From Niebla homalea (lineage: Eukaryota > Ascomycota > Lecanoromycetes > Lecanorales > Ramalinaceae): a DNA stretch of 64,000 nucleotides. How positions within the stretch are numbered: position 1 is the stretch's first letter; every line of letters starts with the position of its first letter. The position numbers and the translations under genes were made by a program. Shown in pieces: positions 23,792 to 32,260 of this stretch. The stretch is taken from contig JAHGAU010000014.1 of assembly GCA_019925105.1 (NCBI GenBank), forward strand, positions 496,001-560,000, read 5' to 3'. The notes under the pieces are model-generated. The model was not told the DNA's origin. It made no database searches and saw nothing but the letters and a program-made list of their open reading frames with translations.

Positions 23792-24491
23792 CTATGCGCG
23801 TACCGAACCACCTCCAATGGCATCTTTTTCCTCTGCTTCTGCTCTGCCAGGCTTTGAATTGTAGTACTCGTTCCTGTGAGGATTCGTTAGCCACCTGATG
23901 TCCGCCCCTACCATTCTGACCAGTAGATATGCCTCCCCATCCGAAATGATTTGAATAGCCTCCATTCGATCTCCCAGAAGTCATTGGGGGCTCACTTTTC
24001 TATCGCCCAATTCATTGTCATGTATGCGATCAACATAGGGGGAATAAAGTACAGAGCTTGGGCTCTGAACCGCCGCCACACATTGAAGACTGCTGCGTTG
24101 GCGGTCCCTGCGAGTGGCCGTTGCCGGTTTGCGGATATGGCGTAGGATGTGATGCCTTTCTGAGTTTGAGATCCTAGAGTCGAATATCAGGACATGGCGA
24201 TTTAAGGGCGAGTTGGACAGGATGTGAAATATCATGGTTGCGGAGAGTGTATGCGCGTCAATATACGGAGGGCGCATTACCTAGATTACCCCATCCACCT
24301 ATAAATCTTCGCGTCAAGAGTTAGCATAATCGATCACAATATAGCTTCAGTGATTGTGGAAGAACTCCATGGAGGTAGGACATGACAGACGATTGAACAG
24401 ACACGAGAGACTGGGAAGAAGCAACTTACTGGCCGTGTTTGGTGTCCAATGGCTGACTGCCCCCTGACAGTCTGGGAAATGTCGGTCTCAT
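23792..24491 (-). CDS. QCR8: Ubiquinol-cytochrome c reductase subunit 8
   Basis: Four small exons, 24491-24430, 24306-24281 (26 nt), 24173-23996 and 23873-23792, give 115 residues. The spliced protein reads MRPTFPRLSGGSQPLDTKHG, then QFIGGWGNLGSQTQKGITSY, then ANRQRPLAGTANAAVFNVWRR and a single membrane segment (ALYFIPPMLIAYMTMNWAIE), ending near NEYYNSKPGRAEAEE. This order and length are those of fungal Qcr8, a small single-pass subunit of respiratory complex III in the mitochondrial inner membrane, near the quinone site. No single open frame shows the gene; it appears only when the introns are removed. It is head-to-head with PHB1, another inner-membrane protein. Confidence 0.93.
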
Positions 24492-24765
24492 GTTGGCAGA
24501 AAACTCACCAAATTTGTTGTAGGTGGGAAAGTGTAGAGCATGCGTCAAGAAGCAGAGGTCGTTTCTGGCATTTGGTGAAGTTGAAGAGAAGACGTTTGCA
24601 GGGCCTTTACGGCAGGAACGCTAGACCACGTTTGGAAGTCTATATTTTGCTTTCCTCAAACCTCCTTAGCTCTCCACCTAAACTTCCGTCTTCTTGGACG
24701 TCTTTCATTTCAATCGCCCCATATCATCCTGTCCTCACATAGCCGAAATTCATCATTCTCCCACC
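24492..24765. promoter_or_regulatory. Shared promoter of QCR8 and PHB1
   Basis: A 274-bp divergent intergenic region between two nuclear genes for mitochondrial inner-membrane proteins; it must contain both promoters. The PHB1 side is pyrimidine-rich just before the start codon (CATTCTCCCACC), usual for highly expressed fungal genes. Confidence 0.55.
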
Positions 24766-25656
24766 ATGGCTTCCGCCCTCAACGCTGTGTCCAAGTATGC
24801 TGTCCCCCTTGCCATCGCAGCATCCCTGGGGCAAGCTTCTATGTATGATGTGAAGGGTGGAACTCGCGCAGTCATCTTCGACAGGCTGTCTGGTGTCAAG
24901 GACCAGGTTGTGAATGAGGGAACTCATTTTCTCATCCCTTGGCTGCAAAGGGCCGTTGTCTACGATGTCCGAACCAAGCCAAGAAATATCAGTACGACGA
25001 CCGGCAGCAAGGATTTGCAGATGGTCAGCTTGACTTTGAGAGTACTGCATAGGCCAGAAGTCAAGATGCTACCAAAAATATATCAAGTAACCCTCCCATC
25101 CAACTCATCATACGCCCTGTTAACAGTGCTCTAGTCTCTTGGCCTCGATTATGACGAGCGTGTCCTCCCTTCCATCGGTAACGAAGTCCTCAAAGCCATC
25201 GTTGCGCAATTTGATGCTGCAGAGCTCATCACCCAGAGAGAATCCGTCAGCGACAGAATACGAACAGATCTCCTCCGCCGAGCCAGAGAATTCAACATCG
25301 CGCTTGAAGATGTTTCAATCACACACATGACCTTTGGTAAAGAGTTCACAAAGGCTGTAGAGCAGAAACAGATCGCTCAGCAGGATGCTGAGAGATCAAG
25401 ATTCATCGTCGAGAAGGCAGAACAGGAGCGACAAGCCAACGTCATCCGCGCGGAGGGAGAATCAGAGAGTGCAGAGGCGATATCGAGGGCTGTGGCTAAG
25501 AATGGGGACGGCTTGATCATGATCAGGAGGATTGAAGCTAGCAGGGCGATTGCTGAGACTTTGGCTAACAATCCGAATGTTACCTACCTACCTGGAGGTG
25601 AAGGTGGTGAGAAGGGAGGGAAGGGGCCTGGCATGCTGCTGGGTCTGAGATCGTGA
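24766..25656 (+). CDS. PHB1: Prohibitin 1
   Basis: Exons 24766-25086 and 25135-25656 with a 48-nt intron give 280 residues, the usual length. The N-terminal membrane anchor is followed by the SPFH/prohibitin domain ([70 protein letters not shown]) and a C-terminal coiled coil ([20 protein letters not shown]). Prohibitin 1 forms ring complexes with prohibitin 2 in the mitochondrial inner membrane, where they act as scaffold and chaperone for membrane proteins. The Gly-rich end ([14 protein letters not shown]) is somewhat long but in keeping with filamentous fungi. It is divergent from QCR8. Confidence 0.96.
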
Positions 25657-26359
25657 GGCACGAAAATTAGGCTTCTAGTGTGAGCTTGATTTCTGAACCA
25701 GAGCCGCCATCCATACTGACCCTCACCAGCATTGTACATTCCACGGAATGAGTAAAGGCATCCGCTTCTCCACAACCATCTCCCCTAGCAGTAGTTGTAC
25801 TTTAAGATTAACTCCAGCCAATTGCTGCAGTTATGATTCTGTCATCCCGCGCCATGCCCGCATCTCTACTGCAAGCAAAAGAAGATTGAGGTTCACCTTT
25901 ATTTGGCGCCAGGAAGGGCATAGCTCTTAAGGCCTTGATGCATGTATCACAATTCAACACAAAATTTCATGGGTAATCGTTTGTTGACGTGTTCGTTATG
26001 TCATGGTAAGAGGTCAATTCTCTTCACACATTCTCGTTTAATTAGCAGCTCCCGCTCCTCTTCTCCCCAAATGTTGAACGTGTGAGTTTCCATCTACTTT
26101 GAGTATTCTAGAGGCATTGTCAGCATCTATATCTACGTCCTCGCAAAGTACATGTTGTGAAGCAGATTGAACTCCACGTTTGAACAAAATAAATGAATCT
26201 TGGAAACATTGCTGGTGAGGTTTCCCACGTATTAGGACTTTATGTTGGTTGAAACTATTGTTGACTCCGCGCTTCTTCTTGGCCTAAACATCTCAGAGGC
26301 ATTGCACCATTTGCACTGATAGCCTGGGGGCGCTTTCTCGTCTTGAAGCAACACTGACT
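25657..26359. other. Intergenic, nothing recognised
   Basis: This lies downstream of PHB1. Short frames only; no family resemblance, RNA gene or clear repeat. Confidence 0.3.
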
Positions 26360-26745
26360 CTACGTCTTGGTGAGATGATATGGAAGAGAGGGAGCCAAGT
26401 GATGCAATGTGGAGATACTAAATCGAGGCAGCAAGACCTGAATGTTTCCGACAGCTGTCCAAAATTCAATTTCTCTTGACGGGTTTACGTATATGTTGGG
26501 TTTCACTTACATCGCTTTGGAGGAGTACTCGAAGTCTCCCACGAGCGCTTTCCACTTGTGAGACCCCAATGCCCGTGGCAGCAGAGTCAAATCCCAGCTC
26601 TGCGATCGACCTCAGGAGCCCAGAGAAGAGGCTCGATGCCGAGGAATTCAAGTCAGGATCACTTATCGTTCGGAGCATGTAGTAACGGTCACCGTTCTCG
26701 GGAATGGACCCTCTTTCTTTCTTTTTCAAGATCACAGTCTGGGCG
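26360..26745 (-). CDS. Possible small unrecognised gene
   Basis: On the minus strand a frame from about 26745 encodes TVILKKKERGSI, then GDRYYMLRTISDPDLNSSAS and QVESARGRLRVLLQSD, immediately followed by a strong GTAAGT donor near 26515. A usable acceptor further down would add a short tail ending near 26360. A preceding CAG could be the acceptor of the first part. The mix of helical-looking sequence and well-placed splice signals makes a real small gene plausible, but I do not recognise the family, cannot fix the start and cannot rule out chance. Treat as a weak call. Confidence 0.25.
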
Positions 26746-27126
26746 GAATAACAGCACTCTAAGTAGGGGGTCGTTGCAAGACGAAGACATTTCCCACTGC
26801 TCCATAGCCCATGAATGCGAAGCCAAAACCTGATTACTGATACTCCAAGTAGGTCGCTAGAAAGGATTCAGACGCATCGGAAGTACATTTAATTACCACA
26901 CTTGAGTCACAGCGGCCAAGAGGCCTTCGGTTTCAGGACCCGCAGCCAGCTGTGATAATCCTCCTCGTCCTCACTTCCGGCCCCACCCTCTCCATCGCCG
27001 TGCTCGTCACTCGGCTCACTCGGCTCACACTCGTCATCATTCTCCACGCTCTTCCAATCATCTTCTCAATTACCTTCCCAATCACTATCTCCATTGCTGT
27101 CCCTGGAAAATCCTTCCTCACTGCCA

Positions 27127-28254
27127 TCAACAATTGTTCCAACTCTCATCATCAGACGAGACCTCCTCAGTCTCACTGAACCCAAGCATGGCAACAGACA
27201 CCCCATGTCCTTCAAGTTCCTCCAGGGCCTTGATTTCAGCCTCGTCATCCTCCGGCGTACTCCTATCCATCGACCTCCCCAGCCTTCCTCGGCACCAATA
27301 CCTGTTACTCTTCACATACTCCTTCTCGTACCACCTCTCAAACTCTCTTACTTCGCTCACCGGCTGGTCGGCAAAGCCTACCTCGCGTACACGCAAGGGG
27401 TAACCCCCATTGGGTAAGTTGTAATTCCAATCAGCTTCCGCGGGAGATTTGCACCAATACTTTGGGGGAATCAGGAAAGAGTGACTGGGGTGCGAGGATA
27501 GTGGGCATTTGCAAGGTCGGCCATAGGAAACGAGTACGCCATTTCGATAGTGGGGAGAGCGGGCGGTACAGTAAGGTTGCTGACCTCGACTTTGGCCATC
27601 AAGGGAGGAGGAGCCATCGGCACCGAGCCAGCCTTTTTCGCTGTTCCCGCGTTGGTGGTGGAAGTGCTCGTCGTTGTAGCGAGACTGCTCGGTTTGGAAG
27701 TCGAGGTCCTCAAGTACCTGATTCCAGGCTTCATCCTCGGCATCATCCAGGTGACGTTGAAACGCTGAATCAAATGGCTTAGATGTTTTGCTGCCGAATG
27801 ACCTGGCAGATTTGTTGGCCTCGTCCTTCAATGGACAGCGCAACCTCCTGTTCAGCACAACGCTGACCTCTTTCCCAAGCAGCTGCATAGCTTTCAAGCG
27901 AGAATTGTGCTGGCGAGCCGATGTCTGAGCGAAAGCCTGCTCTCGCAAATTCTGGGCGGTGACTCTGGGGGCCCGCTTCTGTGGGATCGGAGACCACTGA
28001 TGGAAGGTCCTATCCTGCATGGCAGTGCTGGAGGAATGCATGTTGCTGCGATAGTCCATCATCTGATCCTTGCCCATTTTGGCTATGGAGTAGACGATCA
28101 AACCCAAGCAGAGCACGCTTCTTAAGTAAAATATTGGTGGCATCTGGCTACTTTTTCCACAATTGCCTTGTTGACAAAGCGCTTTTGAAAAGCCAATTGT
28201 CTGGGTATGAAAGAAAGGATAACGTTGATATGAAACATCCGAAACAATGGCCAT
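27127..28254 (-). CDS. Orphan protein with N-terminal hydrophobic segment and acidic C-terminus
   Basis: A 375-residue open frame; the true start may be the later Met of MPPIFYLRSVLCLGLIVYSI (near 28143), which would give a signal anchor directly at the N-terminus. The rest is hydrophilic: a region rich in Gln/Arg/Ser, then an acidic helix (RHLDDAEDEAWNQVLEDL), a segment with CKCPLSSHPSHSFLIPPKYW and NLPNGGYPLRVREVGF, and an acidic tail (EEVSSDDES). I do not recognise a family; it is probably lineage-specific. Just past its stop the sequence goes on encoding acidic residues in a shifted frame (see findings), which suggests a recently shortened C-terminus. It may be a membrane-anchored or Golgi type II protein, but that is a guess. 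Confidence 0.5.
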   Translation of the reverse strand: MAIVSDVSYQRYPFFHTQTIGFSKALCQQGNCGKSSQMPPIFYLRSVLCLGLIVYSIAKMGKDQMMDYRSNMHSSSTAMQDRTFHQWSPIPQKRAPRVTAQNLREQAFAQTSARQHNSRLKAMQLLGKEVSVVLNRRLRCPLKDEANKSARSFGSKTSKPFDSAFQRHLDDAEDEAWNQVLEDLDFQTEQSRYNDEHFHHQRGNSEKGWLGADGSSSLDGQSRGQQPYCTARSPHYRNGVLVSYGRPCKCPLSSHPSHSFLIPPKYWCKSPAEADWNYNLPNGGYPLRVREVGFADQPVSEVREFERWYEKEYVKSNRYWCRGRLGRSMDRSTPEDDEAEIKALEELEGHGVSVAMLGFSETEEVSSDDESWNNC

Positions 28255-28511
28255 TCATGATCGGCTACTCACAGAAACTAGTCTGCTCAGTTCTAGACCA
28301 TGATTAATCGTTGTACATTCGAAGGTGAAGATTTACTCCTGTTGCCAGAGGACTAGGAGCAATGGGTATATTAGTCATGTCAATCCAAGAGTAATTGCGA
28401 AGATATTGTGATTCTGCGAACCCGGAAAGGGAATGGGCTACCAGAAATTCAAAGGTGGCTCACTCGATGATGTGGAGTTGAGCTGGACAGTGGTAATATT
28501 GGAGGTCGTGC
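28255..28511. other. Intergenic, nothing recognised
   Basis: A short gap between the orphan gene and the secreted-protein gene, both on the minus strand. It should contain the promoter of the first and the 3' end of the second. Confidence 0.35.
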
Positions 28512-29272
28512 TCATTCCATCTCCAGGAGTGACTGTGCCTTTGCAGCAACAGACGCCTCCATATCAATTTTATTCCCCTCACCGTTGCCCCCTGAGAATT
28601 CAACCACAAGATCATCAATGCAGAATTCCCAGTCCAACCCATCATAACCAAAATCCGCGAGAATCTCCACCTTTCTCAGTTTGTCCCACTTGGCCCTACT
28701 GAATTCCTCAATGCGCACCTCGAACATGTCATGGTAGCCAGAAGGAAACCAAACACTCCAGCTCATTGTCTCATTGTCATCCCGGAAACCTCGAATGGTA
28801 AGATTGGTGCCAGGTTCCGGGGCAACCATGGGTTTGATCATTAACTTTTGCAATGCAAAAGTTCGGTCTGACTCCCCATCGAGAGCAGAAGACGAGTTGG
28901 AAATCTGAAAGCTTGCGGCTGGACCATCTTCATATAGGCGGGATCCAAGTAGAGCGTTAGGGGCAGAGACGGCACAGTTAAGGTCTAAGGGATTGATAAG
29001 ACCCTGCAGCCCATGTGATTTGGGATCGAAAGCACTGAAGTATGTAAAATTGAGACCATGATATGTCGTCAGGGGAATGGTGAGTCCTTCTTTGGGAATA
29101 TTTAGGTCGTCAAACTTGAGGCTGTTTAGCAGCGAAACGCACGTGTATTAGTGCAAGAGGAAGGACCCACAGAAAACGTCGTACCACTGGCTTGTACCGC
29201 AAAGGCGACCAGAGTTGATAGAATGCAACAGCAGGTGTACGTCTTCGAGATGAGGTGTTGAGTCCTTGTCAT
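28512..29272 (-). CDS. Putative secreted protein of unknown function
   Basis: The start codon at 29272 opens MTRTQHLISKTYTCCC followed by a hydrophobic run (ILSTLVAFAVQASG), a plausible signal peptide. One intron near 29205-29130 must be removed to enter the main frame (SLKFDDLNIPKEGLTIPLTT); its exact donor is unclear (a GTTTTC site would keep frame). The mature part contains NCAVSAPNALLGSRLYEDGP, NLTIRGF, WSVWFPSGYHDMFEVRIEEF and ADFGYDGLDWEFCIDDLVVE, then stops at 28512. The last motif recurs in a set of uncharacterised secreted fungal proteins, in my memory. Two cysteines (NCAV, EFCID) may pair. A wall or effector role is possible but unproven. Confidence 0.6.
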
Positions 29273-29674
29273 GGTCGGTAATGAACTGGATATATCTCAC
29301 GAAAAATGATCAAAACAAGGATTTTTTCAAAGATATTTGTTAGTCCTTTGATGAATTTATCTTCATGAGATCCATTCGTGAAGACGTCAGGTGGCCTCCA
29401 ACGGCGTTGCTCGGCAGACGTTGTCTACCTACAGTGAACCCCAATTACTCTTTATAACGATACTCAGTATATAACGATTCGAAATTAGTGACGGGCGGTT
29501 TCTTTAGTGTAAACTAACGACACTTTCTTTACTACAATATCGTTGAGTGTTGAGGGAAATTTTTGCGGTAATAGATATACAATCGAGAAAGATACGGCGT
29601 ATATTGTAAATAAATTGCTATCTTTGCGACTTTGAAAGTATTTTATTTGTTTTATTCTCGGCATGACCAATATC

Positions 29675-29967
29675 ACGGCTCGTGGCACTAAAAGTCCTGG
29701 AGTACGCTAAAACCTCGAATTATTGTTATTTATTCTGAGCTGTAATCTAAGGGTATCAAGTAAAATACAAGAAGCTCCGGGCCCAACTCCCTGGCGGGTG
29801 AACCTCGACGCGCCGCTTAAGCCACTACCTATACTCCAGCGGCTACAGGGACCTTCTTAGGGAGCACTCCCTGAGGCCCTGAATATAATACCGTAATTGC
29901 ATTAAATACATTACCAAGCAGGATCCAGATTTTAACGTACTCCAGGACTTTTAGTGCCGCGAGCCGT
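29675..29967. mobile_element. MITE-like element with 37-bp terminal inverted repeats
   Basis: The first 37 bases (29675-29711, starting ACGGCTCGTGGCACTAAAAG) reappear as the reverse complement at the right end (29967-29931) with only two differences, both C/T transitions. The 293-bp length, long inverted ends and lack of any open frame fit a miniature inverted-repeat element or a solo remnant of a Tc1/mariner-type transposon. I could not define a clear target-site duplication: the flanks TATC and ATGC do not match. Confidence 0.7.
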
Positions 29968-30010
29968 ATGCGTCATCTCACCAGACTATCTATCATGACT
30001 GGGAGGGATT

Positions 30011-30083
30011 AAAAAAGGCATAGTGAGCTGCGGCAGAATCGCGGAATTTTGCCCATGATTTTGGTGGCCACTATGCCTTTTTT
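30011..30083. repeat. Hairpin-forming inverted repeat
   Basis: A perfect 15-bp inverted repeat: AAAAAAGGCATAGTG at 30011-30025 and its complement CACTATGCCTTTTTT at 30069-30083, separated by 43 bases. It lies just right of the MITE-like element and could be the tips of a second very short element. Confidence 0.75.
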
Positions 30084-30838
30084 TTAACACACGAGGGTCT
30101 CTTTATAACGATGCGCTGTTGCACGCCACTGACGGCCAAAACGGCCAGATTCCAGCCATGGACCGACGTACGCCGTCTATGGGCGAATACGACTGTTTAT
30201 GGATAGCAGTATCCGTCCGTAGATACGTCCGCTGGTGGTACTACGCCGCCCATACTTTGATCCTATCTCCCGGGGGTCCCTACCTAATTGGGTATCGTAG
30301 TAGCCCCCGTGAGCCTCTTAAGGTCTACTAGAACGTCCGGGTCTCATAGGTAATGAAGGTCTCTGGACGACCTCGAGTAGCTCTGTACACGGGCCTGTGG
30401 GATCCAAGGGGCCGCGGGAGTGTTACAGGGGGGCTGCCCAATGGATCAAGGCGAGGAATCATGATGACTAAGTGCTTTTTATGAAGTAATATTGGTCTAG
30501 ACGTACCCGTCCATGGGCGACCCGTGCAACACCGCTCTAGACGCTAATCAGGCGTTTCAGACACTCGAAACATTTTGAAAAAAGGTCCATGACGGCCTTT
30601 AGGAATCGAACCTAACGTAATATATGGGCCCACCTTGTTACGACCCGAACCGCTTATCACCTTCCATGTCGCGCTAAGAGTCGGCGCTCGAGGCACTGGC
30701 AGCCAACGGCCAGTGATTCGAATAGCTATCCAAATCCACCAGGTTAAAGTACTAATCACTTAGACTCAATACCATCGTCGTCCCAGCGTCCTCCATTGCA
30801 CCAAGCACCTCATCAACGGTCCCGCGAGAAGTATCGTC

Positions 30839-31873
30839 ATGACCTTTCGAACTAGCTACAAGAACAAACGGTTCACTCAATACAATCTTAGTCCCCTCTT
30901 CCTCAGTTTTATCATCTCAGTCTCCGCAATTGATACATCCACCTGTTACTACTCTGCTAGTGATAAGATCGTCAAGGCTCCACCTTATATGACTCCCTGT
31001 GCACAAGACAGCCCCGTAGTCAATTGCTGTAACGTCAGGGAGAACAATACCTGCCTATCGAGTAACATTTGCTTTGATCCGAATTTATCAGGGGGCGCTT
31101 ACTATCTGAGCCCTTGTACGGACTCTAATTACAGTGCTCCAGAATGCCCTCAGTATTGTAGTAAGCGATTTCCATTTTCCTTGATCTGTCTAGCATTGAG
31201 CAGCAAGCCATGCAGATTTCGCTAGCCAACCATACATCGAAGTCGGCCCTGACAGTGTGATTGCGATACAGGCGATAGATCCGACATTAACAACCTCAGA
31301 GTCACATATGACTCCAACGCCCGACTATGGCGCTGCTGCTCCGTCATGTCAAACGGGACATCAGACTGTACCGAATCAACCAACGAAACATTTCATGCAC
31401 CACCACCACAGAATCTTATCGCACAATACACCAGCTCAGCCGTCAATCCAGCGCATTTCACAACCTCCGCCATTGCAAGCTTGCAACAGCTATCCGCGGT
31501 CGCAGGCTCATCAACAGGTTCGAGCACACCACTCCCAACATCAATAGGCTCACCTTCCAATATGACTACACGACCTACATCGCCCTCGAAGCCGTCAACC
31601 GCAGCGAAAATCGGTATCGGCATCGGCGTCGGCATTGCCGTCGCCCTTCTTGTGGCAGCCGTTATAATCTACCTCCGCCGTCATCCACCCCCAAAAATTT
31701 CTCCAACGGAGAAATCGCCGTCAAGTGATACGCAGACTGAGGGCAGATCGCCACGCAGCAGTCAAAGCATTGCCGCAGATAGCGTGGAACACCCCGGTTT
31801 CAGGAGGATGCCGAAGGCAGACCCATACAGTGAGGATATTGACTCAGAGCTGGGAACAGAAGCTAGTGGGTAG
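30839..31873 (+). CDS. Cysteine-rich single-pass surface protein
   Basis: Exons 30839-31160 and 31272-31873, with a 111-nt intron that brings two cysteine-rich segments into frame, give 307 residues. Order: N-terminal hydrophobic signal (LSPLFLSFIISVSA), a cysteine-rich outer domain (TSTCYYSASDKIVKAPPYMT, PVVNCCNVRENNTCLSSNIC, then after splicing YDSNARLWRCCS), a Ser/Thr/Pro stalk, one membrane span (KIGIGIGVGIAVALLVAAVI) and a short Ser/Pro-rich cytoplasmic tail. This is the plan of Mid2/Wsc-like or other fungal surface sensors; paired CC motifs of this kind are common in uncharacterised ascomycete surface proteins. A role in sensing or adhesion is inference. It sits right beside the repeat block. 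Confidence 0.75.
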
Positions 31874-32260
31874 GTGGTAAGAAGCCGGAACATCTAAAGC
31901 AGTGGAGGAGAAGGTCGAGAAAGCACGGAGGTCGTCACGGAAGATAAAGTGTTGTTGGGATCAAGAAAGGCATGGAGACTTTACCAAGACATGAAACATA
32001 TTGTAAAATAGACTATGATTCTAGTAGATGGGGTGAGCTCTGTTCATGTATCGAGACAGACATATTCCATCCCAATATCGTCATGATCTAAGCTTTCAAA
32101 TACGCAATGGTTGATTGGATTGGATTCATTTGATTACTCATTGACCATGTTACATATCGCCAAAGCTCCACAATGCCGCAAATCCTCTCAAGTGACCTTC
32201 AATACGCTTGGAATGAGAGAACCTCATATTACATACCACGTCACAGCTATCTTTAACTTC
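31874..32260. other. Convergent intergenic region
   Basis: This lies between the 3' ends of the surface-protein gene (plus) and the PNP-domain gene (minus). Nothing else was recognised. Confidence 0.35.

Larger units (their letters stand above)
29273..30838. other. Non-coding repeat-derived block
   Basis: About 1.5 kb without a credible gene but with several repeat structures listed separately: a 293-bp element with inverted ends (29675-29967), an A/T-rich hairpin (30011-30083), and two direct copies of a 14-mer (29448 and 30099). A Pol III B-box-like site (30602-30612) is also present. The left part (29430-29700) is A/T-rich compared with the neighbouring genes. The whole looks like stacked remains of DNA transposons. 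Confidence 0.55.

Noticed and set aside
29480..29500. Similarity of GACGGGCGGT to the complement of the 18S rRNA CACACCGCCCGTC region
   Set aside because: Only about 10 bases match and the neighbouring sequence is unlike rRNA; most likely chance.
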